Part shown: in pieces, positions 45,937 to 54,194 of the stretch
How the letters are laid out: each line of letters starts with the position of its first letter
Numbering within the stretch: position 1 is the stretch's first letter
From: Rhodospirillaceae bacterium
GTDB taxonomy: Bacteria > Pseudomonadota > Alphaproteobacteria > Bin65
Assembly: GCA_028819475.1 (NCBI GenBank)
Contig: JAPPLJ010000046.1
Span: 1 to 56,766, forward strand
DNA: 56,766 nt
Direction: 5' to 3'
Translations under genes and position numbers: made by a program
The notes under the pieces: model-generated
What the model was told of the DNA's origin: nothing
What the model saw: only the letters and a program-made list of their open reading frames with translations
Databases searched by the model: none

Positions 45937-46550
45937 GCGTCGTGCGCCGGGCTGAGCGGCAGCCGGACTCCTTCGCGGATGACTGCGGGATCCCAGGCCG
46001 TGCGCGCGAAGACCTCGCAGACCATCGGTGCGAAATGTTCGAGCGGGGGCGTGTCGTAGTCCGGATCGAAGGAGGCCTGGTCCCAGCGCTCGCAGAAGTC
46101 GACGCAGGCCGGGTAGTTCGGATCGCCGCGATAACGGTCCCGCGCATCGGGATCGAGGCCGATATGGTGGCCGTAATAGATCATCTGGAACGCGCCGTGA
46201 TGGCGCACGACCCAGCTGCATTCGGCGCGCACGAATGGCTCGATCACCGCCGCGGCGAGCTGCGAATGGTTGTGCGGCGCCAGCGCATCGCCGATATCGT
46301 GCAGCAGGGCGCTGACGATCCAGTCGATGTCCGCGCCGTCGCGCTCGGCCCGCGCCGCGCTTTGCAGCGAATGGTCGAGGCGCGAGACCCGGTAGCCGCC
46401 CATGCTGTCCTGCAGCGCGCGCAGCGCCGCCAGGACGCGCTCGGCCGTGCCCGCCGCGAAGGCCGCCTCCTCGCGCTGCAGGAAGGCGTACTCCTCGGCC
46501 GTACCGTCCTTCATTCGGACGAAATCGACAGCAGATCGTTCATCGAGCAT
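45933..46550 (-). CDS. HD-domain protein, PhnZ/TmpB-like oxygenase family
   Basis: This 205-aa soluble protein has an HD fold. Metal positions are seen in RLDHSLQSAARAERDGAD, ALLHDIGDALAPHNH and VRHHGAFQMIYYGHHIGLD. This pattern is that of the mixed-valence di-iron HD oxygenases such as PhnZ and TmpB rather than of HD phosphohydrolases. ATG 46550 is used; the upstream open frame runs through spacer. Its stop overlaps the PuuD start, so the two proteins are made together. Its role in purine catabolism is unknown. Confidence 0.78.
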   Translation of the reverse strand: MLDERSAVDFVRMKDGTAEEYAFLQREEAAFAAGTAERVLAALRALQDSMGGYRVSRLDHSLQSAARAERDGADIDWIVSALLHDIGDALAPHNHSQLAAAVIEPFVRAECSWVVRHHGAFQMIYYGHHIGLDPDARDRYRGDPNYPACVDFCERWDQASFDPDYDTPPLEHFAPMVCEVFARTAWDPAVIREGVRLPLSPAHDA

Positions 46551-46582
46551 GATCGATACCCTTGGCCGGCCCGCCGGCCGGA

Positions 46583-47791
46583 TCAACGGTCCGGGAGCGA
46601 ATTTTCCGCATACGCCACATCCCGGCAATCCGCAAACCTCGAAACGCGGTTGAGCAGACCCTCCAGAGCCTGCCGCCGCCCGGTGCCGAAACTCACGCCG
46701 GGCTCCGGCCACAGCCGGCGGACGTTGAGCACACCGGCGGCCCGGTCGGCGGTCATGTCGATGCGCCCTACCATCCGGTCGCCTTCGAGCAGCGGGAAGA
46801 CATAATAGCCGTATTGCCGCTGCGCTTCCGCGACAAAAATTTCGATCCGGAAGTCGAAACCGAAAAGATGCCGCAATCGCTTGCGGTCGCGAACCGCCGG
46901 ATCGAACGGGCTGAGCGCCCGCAGCCCCGGCGGCGGATCGGCCGTTGCCGCGATCCGGGCTTCCAGATCGGCGGGCGCAAAGAGTCGTCGCGGGCGGCTG
47001 TCCGGATCGGCGCCCCCGACGACGGCTTCGATGACCTCCCGGCCCTGCCGGGCGGCGATCCAGGCCGCGGCCTCCCGCGTCGTCACCAGGTTCCAGTAGC
47101 CGGCGATCTCGCCTGCCGTGCCGAAGCCGAGCCGGTCGAGGGCCGAGCGGCAGGCCCGGTCGATGAAGGCCCGCTCGTCGGGCTCGTCCTCGAAGGCTTC
47201 GGGCGGCAGCACCCGCGGGGCGAGATCGTAGACCTTCTGGAAATTCTCGCGCCGGGCCACCGCCAGTTCGCCGGTGCGCCAGAGGAATTCGAGCGCCGTC
47301 TTACCGGCGTGCCAGTCCCACCAGCCGCGCGGGTTGCGCGCCGGCCGCCGTTCCAGGTCGCGGGCGCGCACCGGGCCGTTCTCGCTGATCAGATCGAGCA
47401 GCGGCCCGGTCTCGGCCTCGAAATCCGGGCCGTGCCAGCGGCGGTATTTCTGCCGCAGCGCCGCCGCCTCGCGCCGGAACTTGCGGCGCCACACCGGGAA
47501 GAAGGCCGTCGGAATGACCGAGGCATCGTGGGTCCAGTGTTCGAACAGGCTGCGGTCGCGTTCGAGCAGCCGGTCCAGCATGGCGGGCCGGTAGGTCCGG
47601 TTGCGGCTGTGCAGGATGGTGTGATGGGCACGCTCGACCGTCCGGATGCTGTCGACCTGGACGAAACCCATGCGCGTGATGAGGTCGAGCAGTCCGCCGC
47701 ATTCGAAGCGCCGGTGCGGCGGATCGGCCAAGCCCTGGAGATCGAGGATCAGCCGGCGGCCCTGCGCGGCCGTGACGGGAAGCGGCGTCAC
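46583..47791 (-). CDS. YcaQ-like winged-helix DNA glycosylase family protein
   Basis: This protein of about 402 aa belongs to the HTH_42/YcaQ (AlkX) family, whose characterised members remove interstrand crosslinks and bulky alkyl lesions from DNA. The catalytic QVD motif is intact in MGFVQVDSIRTVERAHH, followed by the DRSLFEHWTHDASVIP block and LSPFDPAVRDRKRL. GTG 47791 follows GGAAAG and gives the family N-terminus; the frame is open to a GTG at 47884. It ends 32 bases before the HD gene on the same strand and may be co-transcribed with the purine operon. Confidence 0.85.
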   Translation of the reverse strand: MTPLPVTAAQGRRLILDLQGLADPPHRRFECGGLLDLITRMGFVQVDSIRTVERAHHTILHSRNRTYRPAMLDRLLERDRSLFEHWTHDASVIPTAFFPVWRRKFRREAAALRQKYRRWHGPDFEAETGPLLDLISENGPVRARDLERRPARNPRGWWDWHAGKTALEFLWRTGELAVARRENFQKVYDLAPRVLPPEAFEDEPDERAFIDRACRSALDRLGFGTAGEIAGYWNLVTTREAAAWIAARQGREVIEAVVGGADPDSRPRRLFAPADLEARIAATADPPPGLRALSPFDPAVRDRKRLRHLFGFDFRIEIFVAEAQRQYGYYVFPLLEGDRMVGRIDMTADRAAGVLNVRRLWPEPGVSFGTGRRQALEGLLNRVSRFADCRDVAYAENSLPDR

Positions 47792-47919
47792 GATCCGCTT
47801 TCCGGCAATACGCAACGCCGGTCCGCCCTCACGCTTCTTGCATCCGGCGAAGCACCGGGCTTTTGTAGCGCCGGGCCGGCGCACGGCCTCTTGCGAACTA
47901 TCGGGAACGGACGGGAAGC

Positions 47920-48705
47920 ATGACGGAAGCGGGAGGCCGGGTCGCCGGCAAGATCGCCATCGTTACCGGCGCCGCATCGGGCCTCGGCAAATGCACGGCG
48001 GAAATGCTGGCGGCCGAAGGCGCACGGGTCGTCCTGACCGACATAGACCTGGCGGGCGCGCAGGCAGTCGCCGCCGGGATCGGCGACGGCGCCGTTGCGC
48101 TGGAACAGGATGTGACCGACGAAGCGCGCTGGCAGGCCGTGATCGCCGAGACGGTCGAGACTTTCGGCGGGCTGCATATCCTGGTCAACAATGCCGGCAT
48201 CGGCACGCCGGGCACGGTGGAGGAGACGAGCTTCGAAGACTGGCGGCAGGTCCATGCGGTCGATCTCGATTCGGTGTTCCTGGGTTGCAAATACGCCTGC
48301 CGCCCGATGGCGGACAGCGTGCGCGGCAGCGGCGCGACCGGCGCGATCGTCAATATCTCCTCGGTCGCCGGCATCATCGCCGCGGCCAACCTCGCCGCCT
48401 ATAATTCGGCCAAGGCGGCGGTCCGGCACCTGACGAAATCGGTCGCGCTGCATTGCGCGCGACAGGGATACAACATCCGCTGCAATTCGATCCACCCGGC
48501 CTTCGTCGACACGCCGATCCTCAACCAGGTGAGCGGCCGGCACACGACCGACGAGATCAAGGCGAAGATGGCCCGGCAGCTGCCGCTCGGCCATATCGGC
48601 ACACCGAGCGACGTCGGCTACGCCGTGCTCTACCTGGCGTCGGAGGAATCCCGCTTCATGACCGGCGCCGAACTCGTCATCGACGGCGGCGTCAGCGCCA
48701 TGTGA
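47920..48705 (+). CDS. Short-chain dehydrogenase/reductase
   Basis: This 261-aa classical SDR has the cofactor motif TGAASGLG at residues 16-23, the NNAG structural motif near 88, and the Ser-Tyr-Lys triad in VNISS and YNSAK. D41 (LTDID) after the second strand favours NAD over NADP. The C-terminal block FMTGAELVIDGGVSAM is complete. It is divergent from the YcaQ-like gene and stands alone. The substrate cannot be read from sequence. Confidence 0.9.
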   Translation: MTEAGGRVAGKIAIVTGAASGLGKCTAEMLAAEGARVVLTDIDLAGAQAVAAGIGDGAVALEQDVTDEARWQAVIAETVETFGGLHILVNNAGIGTPGTVEETSFEDWRQVHAVDLDSVFLGCKYACRPMADSVRGSGATGAIVNISSVAGIIAAANLAAYNSAKAAVRHLTKSVALHCARQGYNIRCNSIHPAFVDTPILNQVSGRHTTDEIKAKMARQLPLGHIGTPSDVGYAVLYLASEESRFMTGAELVIDGGVSAM

Positions 48706-48769
48706 GCGGTGCATCCACTGCCCCTTTCCCCGGGCTTCAAAAATATTTCCTTTTTTTCGATAATATTCC

Positions 48770-48798
48770 TTGACACGCCGATTCCCGCGCCCTATATC
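48770..48798 (+). promoter_or_regulatory. Strong sigma-70-type promoter without a downstream gene
   Basis: A perfect TTGACA at 48770-48775 is followed after exactly 17 bases by TATATC at 48793-48798. An AT-rich run with T-tracts lies directly upstream at 48738-48769, like an UP element. The next plus-strand gene is more than 2.6 kb away, so the promoter probably serves an untranslated RNA or is a relic. Confidence 0.6.
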
Positions 48799-48804
48799 GG
48801 TCCC

Positions 48805-49120
48805 GTCAACGCCCGAAGTGCGCCTGCCGCGGCCGGCCGACACCAGTCGGCTACCCTGTGCGTCATTGGGCTTGTCGGCCGGACCACATCCGGTTCGACC
48901 TCCGAATCCGCCGGGCCGCCCCTGATCCTGCCCCCGATCCTGTAGGGCGGTGATGCCCCTGGTGTCGAGCGGCGCTCCCCTTCGGCCGGAAAACTGGAAA
49001 ATTTCCTATCGGGATTGTTTTTGCGCAATCCCGAATAACGTCTTTCCAACGATTCCAAGGAGTTAGGGTTACCGGATGCAAAAAAAAACGTAAGAAAGAC
49101 CGGTCTGTCTTATTTTAAAA
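48805..49120 (+). ncRNA. Candidate non-coding RNA from the orphan promoter
   Basis: The region downstream of the promoter has no convincing reading frame. It contains a hairpin CGGGATTG-(8)-CAATCCCG at 49010-49033 and a 22-base palindrome at 49091-49112 (one mismatch) followed by TTTT, which could end a transcript of about 310 bases. Composition changes from GC-rich to AT-rich along it. No known RNA family was recognised, so this is only a candidate. Confidence 0.3.
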
Positions 49121-49327
49121 CCAAACGATTTCAAAGACTTAGCGGACTCGATTTTAAACAACCATTCAAAAACAGCCGGCCCGGCGGCCCGTCCGGCACA
49201 CCCTTTCGCAGAGGAATCCCCAAGGAGAGCGGGATTCGGCCAGTGCGCTTTTCGCAAAGGAGTCCTTCAGGGAGGTAGTGCAGGATGGTGCTGCCGCCTT
49301 ACCGGCCCCGCAACCGCGCGCGCACCC
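49121..49327. other. Gene-free spacer
   Basis: This AT-richer stretch (49112-49170) changes into high-GC sequence before the HpaB-like gene's stop. No gene or clear regulatory motif was seen. Confidence 0.4.
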
Positions 49328-50779
49328 TCACTGCGTGCCGTAGCCCGCCATGATGGAGTCGACCAGGCCCTCGTAGTCGTCCCAGGGGACGTGGCGGAAG
49401 TTGTAGTCGCGGACGATGAAGCGCGGGCCGACGTAGAATTTCTCGTACTGGTCGTGGCGCATGGCGAATTCCGAGCCCAGCAAATCCCAGGCGAGGTGGA
49501 ACAGCTTCATGCGCTCCGTCGCTGATTCGTCCGCCGTCGACCAGTAGTCCTCGAAGACCGGGCCGAGCGCCGGGTCGCCGGCCACGTCGATGCTCGCCGG
49601 CATCTGGAACACCCCGCCGCCCATCAGCGTGCGGACCCGGTCGCAGACTTTGCCGTAATGCTCGACCGCGTAGTTGATGCCCGCATACATGTAGCGCCGG
49701 TTGACGTGGACATAGCCGTTGCCGGCCGGCTGGCAGGCCTGGAGCTGGCCGTCGACGATGCCGCCATAGGCCGCTTCCATCGAGGCAAGGTCGGCCAGCA
49801 CTTCGCGCACCGCCGGGATGTCGCGCGCGCCGTTCGACCGGGCAATCTTCGACGCGAGGCCGACGAGCAGCCGGAGCTTGGCGGCGAAGCGCACGTTCGA
49901 CTGGTGGTTCGACATGTAGTGCGCCGGCGTCTCGACATAGATGTCGCGCGAGAGCGCCGGGTTGTCGTGGACGAAGACGCGTTCCCAGGGCACATGCACG
50001 TCCTTGAACACGATCATGGAGTCCGATTCGTCGAAGCGGTGGGAGAGCGGGTTGTGGAACTCGATCCCCTGGGCCGCGCCGAACGGCTTGCGCGCCCACA
50101 GCGCAACGCCGGGCGCGTTCACCGGCACCGCGCAGGTCACCGATTCCTTCACCTGGCTCGGCGCCAGCGGGATGATGTTGCCGATCCACAGCTCGTCGGC
50201 GAACACCGCGCCGGTCGCCAGCATCTTCATGCCGTTGAGGACGACCCCCTCGCTGTCCTCCGCCGTCACGCGCAGCGTCGGCGGGCTGCGGTCGGCGCTC
50301 TGGTAGAGTTCGGGCTTGCGCGCGCCCTGGGGCGGCAGGATGGCGTAGGCGAGGTAGAGATCGCGCGTGCGGGCGTGCTCGTAATAGGCCTCGATGCGTT
50401 CGGAGAACCCGCCGCCGTCGCGGTCGAACACGGACGATCCGATGGCGAGCCCGGTAATCGACGACGCCACATGGTCCGGCGAGCGCCCGAGCAGGCCGTG
50501 CGAGAAGGCGGCGATGGCGCGGTGCGCGGCGGTGCGGATCCCGAGGTCGCGGCGGTCGCGCGGTTTCAGGAAATACGCCGGATACCGCGCGCCGCCGTCC
50601 TCGACCCAGAGGACGTCGCGCATGTCCTCGGCGCGCTTGAGGTCGTACATCGCGGCGTACATCCGCGCCGCGTTGGCGAAGGCCGGATGGTCGGTGACGT
50701 CGGTCACCCGCTCCTTGCCGATATAGACCGCCCGCCCGTCGCGGATGCCTTCGAGATACGCCTCACCCGAACGCAGCAT
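49328..50779 (-). CDS. HpaB family flavin-dependent aromatic monooxygenase
   Basis: This 483-aa protein resembles the large component of 4-hydroxyphenylacetate 3-hydroxylase and related FADH2-dependent hydroxylases or dehydratases (acyl-CoA dehydrogenase-like fold). Family landmarks are the N-terminal SGEAYLEGIRDGRAVYIGKERV, TAEDSEGVVLNGMKMLATGA, and FKDVHVPWERVFVHDN. ATG 50779 is used; the longer open frame runs through the MaoC gene in a different frame. A flavin reductase (HpaC) is not nearby. It lies 89 bases downstream of the MaoC gene on the same strand. Confidence 0.87.
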   Translation of the reverse strand: MLRSGEAYLEGIRDGRAVYIGKERVTDVTDHPAFANAARMYAAMYDLKRAEDMRDVLWVEDGGARYPAYFLKPRDRRDLGIRTAAHRAIAAFSHGLLGRSPDHVASSITGLAIGSSVFDRDGGGFSERIEAYYEHARTRDLYLAYAILPPQGARKPELYQSADRSPPTLRVTAEDSEGVVLNGMKMLATGAVFADELWIGNIIPLAPSQVKESVTCAVPVNAPGVALWARKPFGAAQGIEFHNPLSHRFDESDSMIVFKDVHVPWERVFVHDNPALSRDIYVETPAHYMSNHQSNVRFAAKLRLLVGLASKIARSNGARDIPAVREVLADLASMEAAYGGIVDGQLQACQPAGNGYVHVNRRYMYAGINYAVEHYGKVCDRVRTLMGGGVFQMPASIDVAGDPALGPVFEDYWSTADESATERMKLFHLAWDLLGSEFAMRHDQYEKFYVGPRFIVRDYNFRHVPWDDYEGLVDSIMAGYGTQ

Positions 50780-50868
50780 CGGCGTTGCCGTCCCATCGCC
50801 TCGTTCCCGGACGATGTTCGCACCCGCCCGGCACGGACGCAACCGCGCCGGCGAACGACGATGCGGCC

Positions 50869-51345
50869 TCAAACCTCCGCCCCGCGCCGGTCGTAGAAGG
50901 CGGTGGTCAGCACGCTGGTCTTGACCTCGCCGGCTTCGTCGATGACCAGGTGGCGCATCCTGACGATGCCGAGGGCCGGGCGGCTCCGCGAGACGCGCGT
51001 CTCCAGGATGCTGGTCCGGACGTGCAGCACGTCGCCCGGCCGGGTCGGCGCCAGGAAGTGCAGTTCGTCCCAGCCCGGCGAGCCCTGGGACGGAACGTTG
51101 GCGAAGCCGTCGGCCTGCATGCGGCGCAGCATGGCGGCCATGTGGATGCCGCTGGCGATCAGGCCGCCGAACATCGTGTTCTTGGCCTCTTCCTCGCCGA
51201 TATGGAAGGGTTCGGGATCGAACTCGCGGCCGAAGCGGATAATCTCTTCGGCGGTCACGGTCGCCCGGCCGTACTCCATTTCCTGCCCGACCTCGAAGTC
51301 CTCGAAATGGGTGTGCGGCATGACGGCGGTGGTTTCGATGGGCAT
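50869..51345 (-). CDS. MaoC-like hotdog dehydratase
   Basis: This 158-aa enoyl-CoA hydratase-type hotdog protein has the hydratase signature FGREFDPEPFHIGEEEAKNTMFGGLIASG at residues 38-66, where Asp43 and His48 are the catalytic pair. It probably hydrates or dehydrates a CoA-linked intermediate and starts the operon with the HpaB-like gene. It is divergent from the copper amine oxidase gene with 90 bases between starts, so the two may share regulation. Confidence 0.87.
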   Translation of the reverse strand: MPIETTAVMPHTHFEDFEVGQEMEYGRATVTAEEIIRFGREFDPEPFHIGEEEAKNTMFGGLIASGIHMAAMLRRMQADGFANVPSQGSPGWDELHFLAPTRPGDVLHVRTSILETRVSRSRPALGIVRMRHLVIDEAGEVKTSVLTTAFYDRRGAEV

Positions 51346-51435
51346 GGCGTTCCGGGCGGTGCTGTGACAGAAACGCGCCGATCAATGGCGGGTGCAGGCC
51401 CGCTTGGCAAGGGAAAGACCGACGGGAAAAGACCG

Positions 51436-53364
51436 ATGGCGAATACCAGCACCACCACCCCCGCGACCGAACGCGGCACCCATCCGCTCAATGCGCTGAC
51501 GCCGGCCGAGATCGAAGCCGCCGGCGGCATCGTCCGGGCCTGGGACGGATGGACGGAGACCGCGAAATTCGAATCGATCCGGCTGCACTATCCGGACAAG
51601 GAACAGTGCCGGGCCGAGATCGCTTCGGGCAAGGCGGGCGACAGCCGCAAGGCCTATGTCAGCATCTACGACACGGCGGACAACAGCGTCTCCGAACTGA
51701 TCGTCGATCTGGCCGGGGAAGCGGTGGAGGCGGCCGTCGGCGCGCCCGGCGCCTGCCCGGCGATCAATGTCGACGAGTTCATGGTCTGCGCCGAAACGGT
51801 GCCCCAGCACCCCGATTTCATCGCGGCGATGGAGCGGCGCGGCGTCACCGACCTGTCGCATATCCAGGTCGATCCCTTCTCCGCCGGCAATTTCGGCTTC
51901 GAGGACGAGGAGGGCCGCCGGCTCGTCCACTGCCTCGTCTATCTGCGCAAGGATCCGGGAGACAACGGCTACGCCCATCCGGTCGAGGGCCTGAACGTGC
52001 TGTTCGACCTTAACAAGGTGGAGGTCCTCCGGGTCATCGACCACGCGGTTCACGACGTGCCGATGGCGTCCTCGAACTACCATGCCGACCGGCCGGAGAT
52101 CGCGGAGATCCTGCGCAGCGACCTGAAACCGATCGACATCGCCCAGCCCGACGGCCCGACATTCACCGTGGAGGACCGGGTCGTCACCTGGGCCAACTGG
52201 CGCTTCCATGTCGAGTTCCATCCCCGCGAGGGGCTGGTCCTTAACGACATCCAGGTGCGCGGCGGCGAGAAGGCGCCGTGGCGGCCGCTGATCTGGCGCG
52301 CCTCGATCGCGGAAATGGTCGTGCCCTACGGCGATCCGTCCTTCAACCACTACCGCAAGAACGCCTTCGACGTCGGCGAATACGGCCTCGGCCAGGTCGC
52401 CAACCCGCTCAAGCTGGGCTGCGACTGCCGCGGCAACATCCATTACTTCGACGGCGTGTTCAACCTGACCTCGGGCGAGCCGGTGGTGGTCGACAACGCG
52501 ATCTGCCTGCACGAGGAAGACGACGGCATGCTGTGGAAGCATACCGACTACATGACCGACGAGATGGAGCACCGCCGGGCGCGCCGGCTGCTGGTCTCGA
52601 TGATCGCGACGGTCGGCAACTACGAATACGGCTTCTACTGGGTCTTTCACATGGACGGGACGCTGGAGCTGGACATCAAGGCGACCGGGATCATGAACAC
52701 CCAGGGCCTGAACGCGATCTCCGGCACCGACTACAGCACTGAGATCATGCCGGGCGTCACTGCGCCCAATCACCAGCACCTGTTCTGCGCCCGGCTCGAC
52801 ATGGCGGTGGACGGCGACGCCAACCGGCTGGTCGAGATGAATGTCGTGCAGCCGCCGATGGGCGACGGCAACCCGAACGGCAACGCCTTCCGCGTCGAGC
52901 AGACGGTGCTGGAGACCGAGGGCGGCCGGACGCGCAACGCCGATACCGAGCGCTTCTGGCGCGTCGAAAGCGCCGCGGCGACCAACGGGCTGGGCCGGCC
53001 GACGGCCTACCGCCTGCATTCCAGCGGCATGCTGCGGCCCTGGTTCCATCCCGGAACGATGATGGAAAAGCGCGCCGCCTTCATCTTCAACCATGTCTGG
53101 TGCACGCCCTACGATCCCGCCGAGCGCTACCCCGCCGGCCGCTTCGTCAACCAGAGCGACGGCTCGGAGACCATCGCGGCCTGGGTGAAGCAGGGCCGCT
53201 CGATCCGCGATACCGATATCGTTCTCTGGCACAGCTTCGGCCTGCTGCACCTGCCGCGGCTCGAGGACTGGCCGGTCCAGCCGGTCGCCCGCACCGGCTT
53301 CCGCCTCGAAGCCGACGGCTTCTTCGACCGCAACCCGACGCTGGACGTGCCGCCGGGGGCGTGA
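51436..53364 (+). CDS. Copper-containing primary amine oxidase
   Basis: This 642-aa quinoenzyme oxidises primary amines to aldehydes with release of ammonia and peroxide. The cofactor precursor is Tyr396 in GNYEYGF (consensus N-Y-D/E). The catalytic base is Asp312 in AFDVGEYG. Copper ligands are His446 and His448 in NHQHLF and a third His near 609 in the LLHLPRLEDWPV block. No signal peptide is visible, so it is probably cytoplasmic, like Arthrobacter enzymes. ATG 51436 is used because the longer frame overlaps the divergent MaoC gene. Tyramine or a similar arylalkylamine would fit the HpaB-like neighbour, but this is inference. Confidence 0.94.
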   Translation: MANTSTTTPATERGTHPLNALTPAEIEAAGGIVRAWDGWTETAKFESIRLHYPDKEQCRAEIASGKAGDSRKAYVSIYDTADNSVSELIVDLAGEAVEAAVGAPGACPAINVDEFMVCAETVPQHPDFIAAMERRGVTDLSHIQVDPFSAGNFGFEDEEGRRLVHCLVYLRKDPGDNGYAHPVEGLNVLFDLNKVEVLRVIDHAVHDVPMASSNYHADRPEIAEILRSDLKPIDIAQPDGPTFTVEDRVVTWANWRFHVEFHPREGLVLNDIQVRGGEKAPWRPLIWRASIAEMVVPYGDPSFNHYRKNAFDVGEYGLGQVANPLKLGCDCRGNIHYFDGVFNLTSGEPVVVDNAICLHEEDDGMLWKHTDYMTDEMEHRRARRLLVSMIATVGNYEYGFYWVFHMDGTLELDIKATGIMNTQGLNAISGTDYSTEIMPGVTAPNHQHLFCARLDMAVDGDANRLVEMNVVQPPMGDGNPNGNAFRVEQTVLETEGGRTRNADTERFWRVESAAATNGLGRPTAYRLHSSGMLRPWFHPGTMMEKRAAFIFNHVWCTPYDPAERYPAGRFVNQSDGSETIAAWVKQGRSIRDTDIVLWHSFGLLHLPRLEDWPVQPVARTGFRLEADGFFDRNPTLDVPPGA

Positions 53365-53449
53365 CAGGGGCGCGAGTCGGACCGAACGGCGCCGGACCGC
53401 GCAGGTTGCAGGGGAAACAGCCGGGCACGGGAGAACATGGCGGGTCAAG

Positions 53450-53486
53450 TTGACGGTGCAGCGGACAGGGATACATATTTCTGTAT
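53450..53486 (+). promoter_or_regulatory. Promoter and candidate operator of vapBC
   Basis: TTGACG at 53450-53455 is followed about 18 bases later by CATATT (53474-53479). The palindrome ATACA-(6)-TGTAT at 53471-53486 covers the -10 region and runs into the ATG at 53485. This places the transcription start near the start codon, so the mRNA would be leaderless, and a VapB/VapC complex on the palindrome would repress it. Confidence 0.5.
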
Positions 53487-53724
53487 GAAGACCACGCTCA
53501 ACTTCGACGGTCGCCTGCTTCGCGCCGCCAAGACGCGCGCGGCCCAGGACGGCGACACGCTCACGCGGCTGATCGAGCGCGCCCTGCGCAATTATCTGCA
53601 GCCCGCGTGCGAGCGGCCGACCGGCTTCCAGGTCGAACTCCTGACCAAGCGGGGTGCGCCAGCCGCAGGCGTCGACCTCGACGACCGGGACGCGCTTCAC
53701 GAGAGAATGGACGGACGCGATTGA
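53485..53724 (+). CDS. vapB: VapB-like antitoxin, ribbon-helix-helix type
   Basis: This 79-aa protein has an N-terminal ribbon-helix-helix (TTLNFDGRLLRAAKTRAAQDG, then LTRLIERALRNYL) that would bind its own operator. The C-terminal tail (VDLDDRDALHERMDGRD) would wrap and inhibit the toxin. ATG 53485 lies at the expected transcription start with no ribosome-binding site, consistent with leaderless translation. Its stop overlaps the toxin start by 3 bases. Confidence 0.85.
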   Translation: MKTTLNFDGRLLRAAKTRAAQDGDTLTRLIERALRNYLQPACERPTGFQVELLTKRGAPAAGVDLDDRDALHERMDGRD

Positions 53725-54152
53725 TCGCGGTTGACACCAATGTCTTGGTCCATGCACATCGCAGCGATTCGCCCAAACACGGTGCAGCCCATGCGCGTGT
53801 CGTAGCGCTTGCCGAATCGCCTGCCCGCTGGGCGATTCCGGTATTCTGCATCGGCGAGTTCATGCGGGTTATCACACATCCGAGGCTTTTCCATTCCCCG
53901 CACTCAGCGGCCGAAGCCTGTGAGGCGTTGTCCAGGCTGCTTGCTTCGCCGAGCCTGACGGTGCTCTGCCCCGGTTCTAGCTATCCGGTTCTGCTCACCG
54001 AGGCGATTCGCGAGGCAGACGCCGTAGGAAATCTGGTTTTCGATGCCCAGATCGTAGCGCTTTGCCGGGAAGGCGGCGTTTCCCAACTCGTCACCGAAGA
54101 CCGCGATTTCGACCGCTTCAAGGGACTGCAAGCGGTACGCATCGAGGCCTGA
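53721..54152 (+). CDS. vapC: VapC-like PIN-domain toxin ribonuclease
   Basis: This 143-aa PIN nuclease has four acidic residues of the active site: Asp in LIAVDTNVLVHAHR, Glu in FCIGEF, Asp in VFDAQIVAL and Asp in VTEDRDFDRF. The TTG start at 53721 overlaps the antitoxin stop (TTGA), typical of coupled toxin-antitoxin pairs. It probably cleaves tRNA or rRNA when free of VapB. It converges with the UbiD-like gene 42 bases away. Confidence 0.88.
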   Translation: MIAVDTNVLVHAHRSDSPKHGAAHARVVALAESPARWAIPVFCIGEFMRVITHPRLFHSPHSAAEACEALSRLLASPSLTVLCPGSSYPVLLTEAIREADAVGNLVFDAQIVALCREGGVSQLVTEDRDFDRFKGLQAVRIEA

Positions 54153-54194
54153 AGGACGACCGGCGCGAGTCGGCCGACGGACTTCATTGCCGGA

